Notes: generated from the letters alone by a model not told the origin. 64,000 nt of DNA from Caballeronia concitans (GCF_001544615.1 NZ_FCNV02000005.1:225803-289802), one strand, 5' to 3'; shown: positions 1 through 10,564, counted from the stretch's first letter. A program made the numbers and translations.

Positions 1-23
1 AGGGCGAGTTGAATCGAATGCAT
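1..23 (-). CDS. pit: Pit-family inorganic phosphate transporter, 5' tip only
   Basis: Only the first seven codons lie inside the window, reading leftwards from an ATG at 23 (M-H-S-I-Q-L-A). That opening is the one I know from Burkholderia low-affinity phosphate transporters of the PiT family, and the gene just upstream (129-755) is their usual DUF47 partner. PiT proteins are inner-membrane phosphate symporters. The 105 bp between the two genes holds no convincing Shine-Dalgarno sequence or hairpin, so the pair is probably co-transcribed. The call rests on context plus a few residues and needs the flanking sequence to confirm. Confidence 0.55.
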
Positions 24-128
24 CAGTTGGTGTTGTTTTGACCGGGCTTGAAGTGCGGCCCCGTCTGTGTCGTCAGCACCCGCCGCGCGCGATCCAATGC
101 TGCGCGAGCGCGGGCTCGGGCGGCATGA

Positions 129-755
129 TCAGGCGTTTTCCAGCACGATGCCTTCGATGATGTTGGCGACGTCCTCGCACTTGTCGGTGATCGTCTCGAG
201 AAGCTCGTAGATCGCCTTGAGCTTGATGAGCGTCTTCACGTCGTCTTCCTCGCGGAACAGCTTCGACATGGCCGAGCGCAAGACGCGGTCCGCGTCCGAC
301 TCCAGACGGTCGATTTCCTCGCAAATCTTGAGGATTTCGCTCGCGCGCTTCATGTCTTCGAGCAGGCTGACGGCGTTCTGCACGCGCAGGCACGTGGCCG
401 TGCAGATGTGCGCAAGCTGGCTCGCCTCGGACGTCACGGCGCGCACGTCGTACAGCGAAATGGCCGTGGCGACGTCCTCCATCAGATCGAGGATGTCGTC
501 CATCGTGGTGATCAGCTTGTGGATTTCGTCGCGATCGAGCGGCGTGATGAAAGTCTTGTGCAGCAGATCGATGGTTTCGTGCGTGAGCTTGTCAGCGCGC
601 TTTTCGTTGGCCTGCACGTTCTGCTTGTGGACCTCGGCTTCGTGGAGGTTGTCTATCAGCAGTTCGAGTTCCCGGCTTGCATCGACCATGCATTTCGCAT
701 GCGCGTTGAAGATCTCGAAAAATTTGCCCTCGGTGGGCATGAAACGACCGAACAT
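129..755 (-). CDS. PhoU-like DUF47 protein, accessory to Pit phosphate transporter
   Basis: A 208-residue all-helical protein of the DUF47/PhoU-domain family, usually encoded beside pit and thought to modulate low-affinity phosphate uptake from the cytoplasm. The sequence is rich in regularly spaced acidic and leucine positions, including two related helical halves with D-x-x-x-D/E patterns (DDILDLMEDVATAISLYD and DRLESDADRV) of the type that binds metal clusters in PhoU-like proteins. The frame is open for 33 more codons upstream, but I chose the ATG at 755: it gives the conserved opening MFGRFMPTEGKFFEIF, the normal length, and a GGGA ribosome-binding sequence just upstream. It lies directly upstream of the pit start. 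Confidence 0.9.
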   Translation of the reverse strand: MFGRFMPTEGKFFEIFNAHAKCMVDASRELELLIDNLHEAEVHKQNVQANEKRADKLTHETIDLLHKTFITPLDRDEIHKLITTMDDILDLMEDVATAISLYDVRAVTSEASQLAHICTATCLRVQNAVSLLEDMKRASEILKICEEIDRLESDADRVLRSAMSKLFREEDDVKTLIKLKAIYELLETITDKCEDVANIIEGIVLENA

Positions 756-890
756 GAAATTCCCGCTAAATGGGTCAATGAGGCTGTCATCAAACTGACG
801 TATTGTACCTGCGTGCCGAACCCCGCGCACCGCGCCATCCAGACGCGTGAACACGAGTGTCGCAACGATATGACAGTTTGAGCGCGGCGC

Positions 891-2279
891 TTATTCGCCG
901 CCGTAGAAGCTTTGGACGCCCGCGAAGTTGTCGAACTTCGTGTACTGCCCGTGGAAGGTGAGGCGCACCGGACCGATCGGGCCGTTACGCTGCTTGCCGA
1001 TGATGATTTCCGCCGTTCCTTTGTCCGGGCTGTCGGGGTTGTAGACTTCGTCGCGATAGATGAAGAGGATCACGTCCGCGTCCTGTTCGATAGCGCCGGA
1101 TTCGCGCAGGTCCGACATGATCGGGCGCTTGTTCGGGCGCTGTTCGAGACCGCGATTCAGCTGAGACAGCGCGATCACCGGCACGTCCAGTTCCTTTGCG
1201 AGACTCTTGAGCGAGCGCGAAATCTCGGAGATTTCGGTGGCGCGGTTCTCGCCGCCGCCCGAGCCGGACATCAACTGCAGATAGTCGACGATGATGAGCC
1301 CGAGCTTGCCGCACTGCCGCGACAAGCGCCGGGCGCGCGAACGCAGTTCCATCGGATTCAGACCACCGGTTTCGTCGATGAAAAGCTGCGCCTCGCTCAT
1401 TTTCTGCACGGCGTGCGTGAGCTTCGGCCAATCTTCGTCGGTCAGGCGGCCCGTGCGCATGCGATGCTGATCCAGCCGTCCGACCGAACCGAGCATACGC
1501 ATGGTCAACTGCGTGCCCGGCATTTCCATCGAGAACACGGCGACCGGCAACCCGTACTCCACCGCGACGTATTCGCCGATGTTCATTGAGAAAGCGGTTT
1601 TACCCATCGACGGCCGCCCCGCCACGATGATCAGCTCGCCGCCGTGCATGCCCGATGTCATGCGGTCGAGATCGACGAAACCGGTCGGCGTGCCGGTCAC
1701 GTCGCTCGGATTGGCGGTGTGGTAAAGCGTGTCGATGCGCTCGACCACCTGCGTCAGCAGCGGCCCGATTTCGAGGAAGCCCTGCGTGCCGCGCGCCCCG
1801 TCTTCCGCGATGGAAAACACGCGCGACTCCGCCTCGTCCAGAATCTGGCGCACTTCCTTGCCTTGCGGATTGAACGCGTCGGCGGAAATTTCATCGGCGA
1901 CGGACACGAGGCGGCGCAACACCGCGCGGTCGCGCACGATTTCGGCATAACGGCGGATGTTCGCCGCGCTCGGCGTGTTCTGCGCCAGCGCGTTCAGGTA
2001 CGCGAGCCCGCCCACTTCCTCGGCCTTGCCGGCCATGTTGAGGGCTTCGTAGACGGTGATCACGTCGGCCGGGCGCGTCGCCGCGATCAGCTTGCCGATG
2101 TGCTCGTAAATGATGCGATGGTCGTAGCGATAGAAGTCGCTCTGCGCCATCACGTCGGCGATGCGGTCCCACGCCGCGTTGTCCAGCAGGAGACCGCCGA
2201 TCACCGATTGCTCGGCTTCGATCGAGTGCGGCGGGACCTTCAGCGCGTCGAGTTGCGGATCTTTGGACGGTGCGTTCAT
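891..2279 (-). CDS. dnaB: Replicative DNA helicase DnaB
   Basis: Hexameric 5'-3' helicase that unwinds DNA at the replication fork and binds primase through its N-terminal domain. The 462 residues fit the family. The N-terminal helical domain spans about 15-120, followed by a linker and a RecA-like core with Walker A GRPSMGKT at 221-228, Walker B LIIVDYLQLM around 328-337, and the downstream ALSQLNRGLEQR segment typical of DnaB. There is no sign of an intein. The gene follows rplI, as in many beta-proteobacteria, but a strong terminator separates the two, and a near-consensus promoter sits immediately against the start codon (see the promoter entry). No Shine-Dalgarno sequence is visible, consistent with a leaderless transcript. 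Confidence 0.97.
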   Translation of the reverse strand: MNAPSKDPQLDALKVPPHSIEAEQSVIGGLLLDNAAWDRIADVMAQSDFYRYDHRIIYEHIGKLIAATRPADVITVYEALNMAGKAEEVGGLAYLNALAQNTPSAANIRRYAEIVRDRAVLRRLVSVADEISADAFNPQGKEVRQILDEAESRVFSIAEDGARGTQGFLEIGPLLTQVVERIDTLYHTANPSDVTGTPTGFVDLDRMTSGMHGGELIIVAGRPSMGKTAFSMNIGEYVAVEYGLPVAVFSMEMPGTQLTMRMLGSVGRLDQHRMRTGRLTDEDWPKLTHAVQKMSEAQLFIDETGGLNPMELRSRARRLSRQCGKLGLIIVDYLQLMSGSGGGENRATEISEISRSLKSLAKELDVPVIALSQLNRGLEQRPNKRPIMSDLRESGAIEQDADVILFIYRDEVYNPDSPDKGTAEIIIGKQRNGPIGPVRLTFHGQYTKFDNFAGVQSFYGGE

Positions 2280-2287
2280 GGGGTGGA

Positions 2288-2316
2288 ATTATCGATGAAT
2301 GGCGCGGCGTGGACAA
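2288..2316 (-). promoter_or_regulatory. Putative dnaB promoter, start codon at the transcription start
   Basis: On the minus strand TTGTCC (2316-2311) and GATAAT (2293-2288) are separated by exactly 17 bp. The expected transcription start is near 2281, and the dnaB ATG begins at 2279, so the mRNA would have essentially no leader. The -35 box directly abuts the T-run of the rplI terminator. Confidence 0.6.
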
Positions 2317-2349
2317 TAAAAAAGGCAGGAACCGATGGAGGTTCCTGCC
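2315..2349 (-). terminator. Intrinsic terminator after rplI
   Basis: A perfect 10-bp stem (GGCAGGAACC at 2324-2333, GGTTCCTGCC at 2340-2349) with a 6-nt loop. On the minus strand it is followed by TTTTTTATT, a classic rho-independent terminator for the rpsF-priB-rpsR-rplI operon. It isolates dnaB transcription. Confidence 0.9.
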
Positions 2350-2389
2350 CTTCTTTTCCTGCTCGCGAGGCACGAGGCCTCGCTGTGAC

Positions 2390-2845
2390 TTACGCGTGCT
2401 CGCCGAGCACCGACACGGTCACGTCGACGAGGACGTCCGTGTGCAGCGCCACTTGAACCGGATGGTCGCCGACCATCTTCAGCGGGCCTTGCGGCAGGCG
2501 CACTTGTGCCTTTTCAACTTCAGCGAAGCCTTGCGACTTCAGCGCTTCAGCGATGTCCGCGTTCGTGACCGAACCGAACAGACGGCCGTCCACGCCAGCC
2601 TTCTGCGAGATCTGAACCGTGAAGCCGTTCAGCTTTTCGCCTTGCTTTTGCGCAGCGGTCAGCTTTTCTGCGGCGACCTTTTCGAGTTCGGCGCGGCGAA
2701 CTTCGAATTCGGCGATTGCGTCCTTGGTCGCGCGGCGAGCCTTCTTGCCGGGGATCAGGAAGTTGCGTGCGTAGCCGTCCTTGACCTTGACGATGTCGCC
2801 GAGGTTACCCAGATTGACGACCTTTTCCAAAAGAATGATTTGCAT
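2390..2845 (-). CDS. rplI: 50S ribosomal protein L9
   Basis: A 151-residue large-subunit protein that binds 23S rRNA near the L1 stalk and helps maintain reading frame. The conserved N-terminal domain with the motif [20 protein letters not shown] occupies about residues 10-29, followed by the long lysine/alanine/glutamate-rich connecting helix and a C-terminal domain to residue 151. It is the last gene of the rpsF-priB-rpsR-rplI operon, 30 bp after rpsR, and is followed by a strong intrinsic terminator. The AAGGACAAG sequence upstream provides a ribosome-binding site. Confidence 0.97.
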   Translation of the reverse strand: MQIILLEKVVNLGNLGDIVKVKDGYARNFLIPGKKARRATKDAIAEFEVRRAELEKVAAEKLTAAQKQGEKLNGFTVQISQKAGVDGRLFGSVTNADIAEALKSQGFAEVEKAQVRLPQGPLKMVGDHPVQVALHTDVLVDVTVSVLGEHA

Positions 2846-2875
2846 TTTTGGCTTGTCCTTAGTGCGTCGTCTGAA

Positions 2876-3151
2876 TTAGGCCTTGTGCAGGTCGGTGTAC
2901 GGCAGGAGCGCGAGGAAACGCGCGCGCTTGATTGCCGTGTCGAGCTGGCGCTGATAGTGCGCCTTCGTGCCAGTCAGACGAGCCGGCGTGATCTTGCCGT
3001 TTTCGCCGATGAAGTCCTTCAGCGTTTCCGTGTCCTTGTAGTCGATGTACTCGACACCGGCTGCCGTGAAACGGCAGAACTTCTTGCGCTTGAAGAGCGG
3101 GTTTTGTTGCTGACGACGCTTGTCGAATTTCTTACCAGTCGGGCGGGGCAT
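2876..3151 (-). CDS. rpsR: 30S ribosomal protein S18
   Basis: A 91-residue basic protein of the small-subunit platform that pairs with S6. The family signatures KKFCRF (about residues 23-28), the D-Y-K-D-x-E-x-L-x-x-F-I segment and the terminal part [18 protein letters not shown] are all visible. It starts 2 bp after the priB stop, so translation of the two is probably coupled. Its partner S6 is encoded two genes upstream in the same operon. Confidence 0.97.
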   Translation of the reverse strand: MPRPTGKKFDKRRQQQNPLFKRKKFCRFTAAGVEYIDYKDTETLKDFIGENGKITPARLTGTKAHYQRQLDTAIKRARFLALLPYTDLHKA

Positions 3152-3153
3152 GT

Positions 3154-3453
3154 TCAGTCCTTTCCAATGTCCTGCAATTCTGTGATGTGAAACACCAGGG
3201 TTCGCGCGTTACGGCTTCGTTTCGCCAGAAAGCCGGTGAAGCGTGTTTCGACGCCCATCGGACAGCTTTCCAGCTTGCCGCTCGCCTCTCCGGCCGCGAC
3301 CGCCTGCAGGGTCAGTTCGATCTTGCGGACGATGCCCGCTTCGACGACTTCCGCGGCGTGTTGCAATGTGCAGCTTGCGATCGGGATGCCGGCGGGCGTG
3401 TACCGCACCGGTTCGCGTTCCACGACGCTTGCTGTCAGTTGCAGCCGGTTCAC
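3154..3453 (-). CDS. priB: Primosomal replication protein N (PriB)
   Basis: A 99-residue single OB-fold protein, related to SSB, that binds single-stranded DNA and helps PriA/DnaT reload DnaB at stalled forks. The opening [21 protein letters not shown] and the central segment [12 protein letters not shown] are typical of beta-proteobacterial PriB. It lies between rpsF and rpsR, as in E. coli, 34 bp after rpsF and 2 bp before rpsR. Its operon is followed directly by dnaB, so fork-restart and helicase genes are adjacent. Confidence 0.93.
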   Translation of the reverse strand: MNRLQLTASVVEREPVRYTPAGIPIASCTLQHAAEVVEAGIVRKIELTLQAVAAGEASGKLESCPMGVETRFTGFLAKRSRNARTLVFHITELQDIGKD

Positions 3454-3487
3454 TTAAACCTTGGTGGCTGTGACGAATGAATTCGCC

Positions 3488-3859
3488 TTAAGCCTGCGCT
3501 TCGGTCGGCTGAGCAGCCGCCTTCTTGGCTTCTTCGCGCTGCACTTCCTTCATCATCGGCGACGGGCCGGTTTCGGCCTTCTTCATCTTGACGATCAGAT
3601 GGCGCAGAACGGCGTCGTTGAACTTGAACGCGTGTTCCAGTTCTTCGAGCGTCGCCTGGTCGCACTCGATGTTCATGCAGACGTAGTGAGCCTTCGCGAG
3701 TTTCTCGATCATGTAGGCCAGTTGGCGGCGGCCCCAGTCCTCGATGCGGTGGATCTGGCCACCGTGCGACGTGATCGTGGTCTTGTAGCGCTCGATCATG
3801 GCGGGCACTTGCTCGCTCTGATCGGGGTGCACGATAAAGACGATTTCGTAATGACGCAT
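3488..3859 (-). CDS. rpsF: 30S ribosomal protein S6
   Basis: A 123-residue small-subunit protein with a ferredoxin-like fold that binds S18. The typical opening [18 protein letters not shown], the [17 protein letters not shown] segment (about 36-51) and an alanine/glutamate-rich C-terminal tail are present. The frame is open upstream, but the ATG at 3859 gives the conserved N-terminus and is preceded by AAGGAG. It is the first gene of the operon, with a near-consensus promoter at 3934-3962. Confidence 0.97.
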   Translation of the reverse strand: MRHYEIVFIVHPDQSEQVPAMIERYKTTITSHGGQIHRIEDWGRRQLAYMIEKLAKAHYVCMNIECDQATLEELEHAFKFNDAVLRHLIVKMKKAETGPSPMMKEVQREEAKKAAAQPTEAQA

Positions 3860-3933
3860 ATTCACTCCTTGTGCTGACTTATGGATAGAAGCCGCCCGGG
3901 CGTCGGACCGGTGCGGCAAGTGAGAAGCCGAAG

Positions 3934-3962
3934 ATTATAGCTTTTTGTCTGCGCTCGTGCAA
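3934..3962 (-). promoter_or_regulatory. Promoter of the rpsF-priB-rpsR-rplI operon
   Basis: On the minus strand TTGCAC (3962-3957) and TATAAT (3939-3934) are separated by 17 bp, about 75 bp upstream of the rpsF start. This is a near-perfect sigma-70 promoter, as expected for a ribosomal protein operon. Confidence 0.85.
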
Positions 3963-3990
3963 ATTGAATTTCGAGCGCGTTTTCAAGCAG

Positions 3991-4953
3991 TTAGCGGACG
4001 TGCGCGGCGGCTGCGGGCGCTCCCGCCGACTCGCCCGGCAGCGTGAGCCGGCGGCTCCAGTAGCCCGGCTGCGAGTAAATTTCCTTCAGATAATCAATGA
4101 AGTAGCGAACGCGCGCCGGAATATAGCGCTGCTGCGGGTAGACGGCGAGGATGTCGTAGGCCGGCAGTTCGAATTCGTCGAGCACGGTTTCCAGCTCACC
4201 CGCTTCCAGTTGCCGCTGGATTTCCCACGTCGATCGCCAGCCGAGCCCCAGCCCTTCCGATACCCAGCGATGCAGCAATTCGCCGTCGTTGCAGTCGAGG
4301 TTGCCGGTGACGCGCACGGTCGCCAGCTTGCCGTTGCGCTGGAAATACCAGCCGCGGTTCTGGCCGCCCTGTAGGTTAAACGCGAGACAGTTGTGATTCG
4401 GCAGGTCGTCGAGCGTCTTCGGCTTGCCGTGCTTTTTGAAATACGCGGGCGTGCCGCAGACCACGCGCCGGTTGCCCGCGAGCTTCACCGCGACGAAATT
4501 CGGATCCACCGCCCCGCCGATACGAATCGACAGATCATAACCCTCGCGCACCAGATCGACGACGCGATCGGTCAGATTGAACGACATCTGCAATTCCGGC
4601 TTGTCGGCGACGAACGCGGGCGCGTGGGGCGCGACGTGCATGCGCCCGAACGCCGCCGGCGCCGACACGATCAGATGCCCGCCCACCGCGCGACGCCCCG
4701 CCGCAAGCTCGTTCTCCGCCTGATCCCACTCCGCGAGCAGGTTCTTGCAGCGATCGAGAAACGCCGCGCCCTCTTCGCTCACGACGAGCCGCCGTGTCGA
4801 GCGATACATCAGCTTGACGCCGAGCCGCTTTTCGAGCGCATCAATGCGCCGTCCGAGGATCACCGGCGATACGCCCTCTTCCAGTGCCGCTGCCGCGAGA
4901 CTGCCGGCTTCGGCCACGCGCACGAAAGTCTCGATCTGCTTGAAGCGGTCCAT
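3991..4953 (-). CDS. LysR-type regulator divergent from the glyoxylate genes
   Basis: A 320-residue LysR-type transcriptional regulator: an N-terminal winged helix-turn-helix (about residues 1-60, with AGSLAAAALEEGVSPVILGR as the recognition region) and a LysR substrate-binding domain (about 90-295). The start at 4953 gives the family opening MDRFKQIETFVRVAEAG; GGAG lies upstream. It is transcribed away from gcl across a 169-bp gap, the usual arrangement for a local regulator, so it probably controls gcl-hyi-glxR and perhaps itself. The inducer (glyoxylate, allantoin or tartronate semialdehyde) is not readable from sequence. Confidence 0.9.
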   Translation of the reverse strand: MDRFKQIETFVRVAEAGSLAAAALEEGVSPVILGRRIDALEKRLGVKLMYRSTRRLVVSEEGAAFLDRCKNLLAEWDQAENELAAGRRAVGGHLIVSAPAAFGRMHVAPHAPAFVADKPELQMSFNLTDRVVDLVREGYDLSIRIGGAVDPNFVAVKLAGNRRVVCGTPAYFKKHGKPKTLDDLPNHNCLAFNLQGGQNRGWYFQRNGKLATVRVTGNLDCNDGELLHRWVSEGLGLGWRSTWEIQRQLEAGELETVLDEFELPAYDILAVYPQQRYIPARVRYFIDYLKEIYSQPGYWSRRLTLPGESAGAPAAAAHVR

Positions 4954-5122
4954 GTCCGTGTCTCCGTTGTAAGCCGCGCAGCATCTCAATTCGATACTTT
5001 TAGTTTGGGAAAAAGCGACTCGCGATGATCTTATCAAACCTTTTTCACGATCCTAAAGTGCAACGGAACCCTGCTTCGATGCAGACAGCATTCACGGATT
5101 GAGACACACGAAGGAGACATTC

Positions 5123-6898
<1,776 letters not shown>

Positions 6899-6936
6899 AC
6901 CACGCACTTCCACTGACCGACCATCAGGACCAACAC

Positions 6937-7737
6937 ATGCCGAAATTTGCCGCGAATCTGACGATGCTGTTCAACGAAGTCCCGTTCCTCGACCGCTTCG
7001 CCGCGGCCGCGAATGCGGGCTTCAAGGCGGTCGAGTTCCTGTTTCCCTACGCGTTCTCGATCGGCGACATCAAGACGCGCCTGAAGGACAACGATCTGCA
7101 AATCGTCCTGCATAACCTGCCCGCCGGGAACTGGGATGCGGGCGAGCGCGGCATCGCGTGCCTGCCCGATCGCGTCGCCGAGTTTCGTGAAGGCGTGGCC
7201 CGCGCGATCGAATACGCGAAGGCGCTGAACGTGCCGCAACTGAACTGCCTCGTCGGCATTCCGACGGCGGGCGTATCGGCGGATCAGGCGCGCGCGACGA
7301 TCATCGAGAACCTGCGCTTCGCCGCCGATGCGCTGAAGAAAGAAGGCATCAAGCTGCTCGTCGAGCCGTGCAACAGCTACGACATTCCGGGCTTCGCGCT
7401 GAACCGTTCGGGCGAAGGACTGGATGTCATTCGCGCGGTCGGATCGGACAATCTGTTCTTGCAGTACGACATCTATCACATGCAGCGAATGGAAGGCGAA
7501 CTCGCCGCGACCATCAAGAAGAACCTGCCGTCGATTGCGCATATTCAGCTTGCCGACAACCCCGGACGCAATGAGCCGGGCACGGGCGAAATCAACTACC
7601 CGTTCCTGTTCGAACTGCTCGATTCGATCGGCTATGAAGGATGGATCGGCTGCGAATACAAGCCGCTCAACGGCACCGAAGCGGGCCTCGGCTGGCTTCA
7701 GTCGATCGGCGGCGTCAAGCAACGCGCAACCGCCTAA
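6937..7737 (+). CDS. hyi: Hydroxypyruvate isomerase
   Basis: A 266-residue TIM-barrel protein of the xylose isomerase/AP-endonuclease-2 superfamily that interconverts hydroxypyruvate and tartronate semialdehyde. The opening MPKFAANLTMLFNEVPFLDR and the late metal/substrate-site segment GWIGCEYKPLNGTEAGLGWL are characteristic. It starts 38 bp after gcl and ends 27 bp before glxR, in one operon. The same fold is used by other sugar isomerases, but position between gcl and glxR fixes the role. Confidence 0.95.
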   Translation: MPKFAANLTMLFNEVPFLDRFAAAANAGFKAVEFLFPYAFSIGDIKTRLKDNDLQIVLHNLPAGNWDAGERGIACLPDRVAEFREGVARAIEYAKALNVPQLNCLVGIPTAGVSADQARATIIENLRFAADALKKEGIKLLVEPCNSYDIPGFALNRSGEGLDVIRAVGSDNLFLQYDIYHMQRMEGELAATIKKNLPSIAHIQLADNPGRNEPGTGEINYPFLFELLDSIGYEGWIGCEYKPLNGTEAGLGWLQSIGGVKQRATA

Positions 7738-7764
7738 ACCAGACACACAGGAGGAGCTAGAAGT

Positions 7765-8670
7765 ATGGCAACGATCGGTTTCATCGGACTCGGCATCATG
7801 GGCGCGCACATGGCGCGCAATCTCATCAAGGGCGGCCACTCGCTCGTCGTGAACGGCAAGTTTCCGGTACCCGACGACATCCGCGCGCAAACGAAGGTCG
7901 TCGCCGATTCGACGGCCGTTGCGCAAGCAAGCGAGATCATCATCACGATGGTGCCCGACACGCCGGATGTCGCGAACGTGCTGTTCGCCGATGACGGCGT
8001 CGCCAAAGGTCTGACGAGCGGCAAGCTCGTGATCGACATGAGCTCGATCAATCCGCTCGATACGCAGGAGTTCGCGAAGAAGATCAACGCGCTCGGCTGC
8101 GATTACCTCGACGCACCCGTGTCCGGCGGCGAAGTCGGCGCACGCGAAGCCACGCTGACGATCATGGTCGGCGGCCCGCAGAAGTCGTTCGACATCGCGA
8201 AGCCGCTCTTCGATTTGATGGGCAAGAACATCTCGCTCATCGGCGACAACGGCGCGGGTCAGACGACCAAGGTCGCCAATCAGATCATCGTTGCGCTGAA
8301 CATCGAAGCGGTCGCGGAAGCGCTGCTGTTCGCGTCGCGCTCGGGCGCCGATCCGGAACGCGTGCGCAAGGCGCTGATGGGCGGCTTCGCGGCATCGCGC
8401 ATTCTCGAACTGCACGGCGAGCGCATGACGAAGCGCACGTTCAATCCGGGCTTCAGGATCGAGCTGCATCAAAAGGATTTGAATCTCGCACTCGACGGCG
8501 CCCGCAAGATGGGCCTCGCCCTGCCCCACACGGCAAGCGCGCAGCAGTTGTTCAGCGTGTGCGCGGCGAACGGCGGCAAGGCGTGGGATCACTCGGCGCT
8601 CGTGCGCGCGCTCGAAATCATGTCGAACTTCCAGGTGGCGGAAGAGCCGCAGCAAGCCAAGGCTGCATGA
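7765..8670 (+). CDS. glxR: Tartronate semialdehyde reductase (2-hydroxy-3-oxopropionate reductase)
   Basis: A 301-residue beta-hydroxyacid dehydrogenase that reduces tartronate semialdehyde to D-glycerate with NAD(P)H. The N-terminal Rossmann motif GLGIMGAHMARNL is at about 9-20, the substrate-binding motif APVSGG at 117-122, and the catalytic lysine at about 169 in GAGQTTKVANQ. AGGAGG lies before the ATG. It is the third gene of gcl-hyi-glxR; the operon turns two glyoxylates into one glycerate that can enter glycolysis after phosphorylation. No glycerate kinase gene is present in the window. Confidence 0.96.
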   Translation: MATIGFIGLGIMGAHMARNLIKGGHSLVVNGKFPVPDDIRAQTKVVADSTAVAQASEIIITMVPDTPDVANVLFADDGVAKGLTSGKLVIDMSSINPLDTQEFAKKINALGCDYLDAPVSGGEVGAREATLTIMVGGPQKSFDIAKPLFDLMGKNISLIGDNGAGQTTKVANQIIVALNIEAVAEALLFASRSGADPERVRKALMGGFAASRILELHGERMTKRTFNPGFRIELHQKDLNLALDGARKMGLALPHTASAQQLFSVCAANGGKAWDHSALVRALEIMSNFQVAEEPQQAKAA

Positions 8671-8974
8671 GGCTTCGCACCTGAACCGTGGGGCGTCCCG
8701 CGTATGGGCACGCGGGACAAATGCCGCTCTGGGCTGAGGGCGGCAAGTGGGGTCCGAGAGCGGCATCCGGCGGCGCGCCGGGTAAGCCTTGGTCGGTCAG
8801 ACGGTTTGCCGTCGGGTGTCCGCGTCGGATTGCTGCGAGTGATGCTTCATCGATGCCGTGCGCGCCGCGCGGCACATTCCCTTGTCGAAACTCAGAACTA
8901 TCTGGTGGCGAGCGCGCCTAATGTGCCTAGACTCCGCAAGCGGCACCACCCTAGTTGATTCAAGGAGCTGAACA
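8671..8974. other. Intergenic region after glxR
   Basis: About 300 bp without a supported gene. It contains a perfect 9-bp inverted repeat (8695-8718, listed separately) and a weaker GC-rich hairpin just after it. The AAGGAG ribosome-binding site of the next gene is at its right end. Confidence 0.5.
8695..8718 (+). terminator. Hairpin after the gcl operon, possible terminator without T-run
   Basis: GTCCCGCGT (8695-8703) and ACGCGGGAC (8710-8718) form a perfect 9-bp stem with a 6-nt loop, 25 bp after the glxR stop. No uridine run follows, so it may be a 3'-stabilising or rho-assisted end rather than a full intrinsic terminator. Confidence 0.45.
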
Positions 8975-9469
8975 ATGGGAATCCTCAGTTTCATCAAGGA
9001 AGCAGGCGAAAAACTGTTCGGCGCAACCACGCCGTCCGCTCAGGCCGCGCCGGCGAGCGCGCCCGTCGATGTCGCCGCGCTCAATCAGAAAGCCGGCGAA
9101 GCCATCGCCACGTATATCCGCTCGCAAGGGCTCAATGCCGACAATCTCCAGGTCAAGTACGATGGCGCCTCGCATACCGTCACCGTGTCGGGGCAGGCGC
9201 CCGATCAGGCCACCAAGGAGAAGATCCTCGTCGCGGCGGGCAACGTGCAGCATGTCGATAAGGTCGACGATCAGTTGACCGTGCCCAATGCCGCGCCTGA
9301 ATCGCAGTATCACACGGTCGCGTCGGGCGACAATCTGTGGAAGATCGCGGAGAAGTACTACGGCAACGGCGCGAAGAACGAGCTGATTTTCGAAGCCAAC
9401 AAGCCGATGCTGAAGAGCCCGGACAAGATCTATCCGGGTCAGGTGCTGCGCATTCCGCCGGCAAACTGA
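8975..9469 (+). CDS. kbp: BON and LysM domain protein (potassium-binding Kbp/YgaU-like)
   Basis: A 164-residue protein with an N-terminal region starting MGILSFIKEAGEKLFG, a BON domain (about residues 30-100) and a C-terminal LysM domain (about 111-163, with YHTVASGDNLWKIAEKYYG and YPGQVLRIP). This order matches E. coli YgaU/Kbp, a small potassium-binding stress protein; LysM domains otherwise bind peptidoglycan. There is no clear signal peptide. It is monocistronic: AAGGAG precedes the start and a strong terminator follows. Confidence 0.88.
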   Translation: MGILSFIKEAGEKLFGATTPSAQAAPASAPVDVAALNQKAGEAIATYIRSQGLNADNLQVKYDGASHTVTVSGQAPDQATKEKILVAAGNVQHVDKVDDQLTVPNAAPESQYHTVASGDNLWKIAEKYYGNGAKNELIFEANKPMLKSPDKIYPGQVLRIPPAN

Positions 9470-9497
9470 TTGCTATTGCTCACGCCGCTTGTGGATG

Positions 9498-9529
9498 AAA
9501 AAAGCGCGAACTTCGGTTCGCGCTTTTTT
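9498..9529. terminator. Bidirectional terminator with cUUCGg tetraloop
   Basis: A 14-bp stem, AAAAAAGCGCGAAC with its exact complement, closed by a UUCG tetraloop on a C-G pair, with six T on either side. It lies between the kbp-like gene (+) and the asparaginase gene (-), which converge, and can serve both. Confidence 0.92.
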
Positions 9530-9562
9530 GTTTCTAGTGGGATGGCGTGCCGGGCGCTGCTC

Positions 9563-10564
9563 TCAGTACATATCGAACACCCGCTGCACGCCGCGCGCAT
9601 CATTCACGCCCGCCGCTAGCGCCAGCATCAGCAGCACGCGCGCCTTGTACGGATTCAGCGTGCCCGCGCTGACGCTGCCGAGTGCATCATCGGATGCGGC
9701 GCCGTTTCGCATCACATGGCCCGACCCCACGCGCGACGCACGCACCACCGCGACGCCCGCCTTCACCGCGTCGACGAGCGCTTGCGTGATGCTCGCGTGC
9801 ACCGAACCGTTGCCCGTTCCCGCCACCACGATGCCCTTCACGCCGGCTGCCACAAGCGCATCGACCGCCACGCGCGACGCGCCCGCGTAGCTCGCGACGA
9901 TCTCGACCATCGGCCATTCATCGACGATCGCGAACTCGCTTGCGAGCGTATGCGGCTTCGTGACCGCGCGCTGAAACTCCACGCGGCCGTCCTGCACGAA
10001 ACCGAGCGCGCCGGTTTCGGGCGAGCGGAACGCATCGACGGCGTAGGTGCTCGTCTTCGTCACATCGCGCGCGGTATGAATCTGATTGTTGAACGCGACG
10101 AGCACGCCCTGCCCCTTCGCACGCTCGCATGCCGCGACCGTGACTGCGTTGAGCAGATTGAGCGGTCCATCGGCGGAAAGCGCGCTCGATGGACGCATCG
10201 CGGCCGTCAGCACGACGGGCTTCGCGGTCTTCACCGTCAGATGCAACATGTACGCCGTTTCTTCGAGCGTATCCGTGCCATGTGTCACGACGATGCCGCT
10301 TATGTCGCCCTGCGCGGCGAGTTCGTCGATGCGCTTCGCGAGCGTCGTCCAGAGCGCGTGGCTCATGTCCTTGCTGTCGATGCTCGCGATCTGCTCCGCA
10401 TGAATGCGCGCGACGTTGCCGAGCGCAGGCACGGCGTCGAGCAGATCGTTCACGCCGACGACGCCCGCCTTGTAGCCCGCCGTCGATGCTGCATCGCCTG
10501 CGCGTCCGGCGATGGTGCCGCCCGTTGCGAGGACGGCGATGAGAGGTAGAGAGTCGGTTTTCAT
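9563..10564 (-). CDS. L-asparaginase
   Basis: A 333-residue enzyme that hydrolyses L-asparagine to aspartate and ammonia. Both catalytic signatures are intact: TGGTIAG at 14-20 with the first nucleophile threonine, and HGTDTLEE at 95-102 with the second threonine and aspartate. The conserved lysine region follows (TARDVTKTSTYAVDAF). No signal peptide is visible, so the enzyme is predicted to be cytoplasmic even though the motifs resemble type II enzymes. It stands alone between two other transcription units. Confidence 0.94.
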   Translation of the reverse strand: MKTDSLPLIAVLATGGTIAGRAGDAASTAGYKAGVVGVNDLLDAVPALGNVARIHAEQIASIDSKDMSHALWTTLAKRIDELAAQGDISGIVVTHGTDTLEETAYMLHLTVKTAKPVVLTAAMRPSSALSADGPLNLLNAVTVAACERAKGQGVLVAFNNQIHTARDVTKTSTYAVDAFRSPETGALGFVQDGRVEFQRAVTKPHTLASEFAIVDEWPMVEIVASYAGASRVAVDALVAAGVKGIVVAGTGNGSVHASITQALVDAVKAGVAVVRASRVGSGHVMRNGAASDDALGSVSAGTLNPYKARVLLMLALAAGVNDARGVQRVFDMY

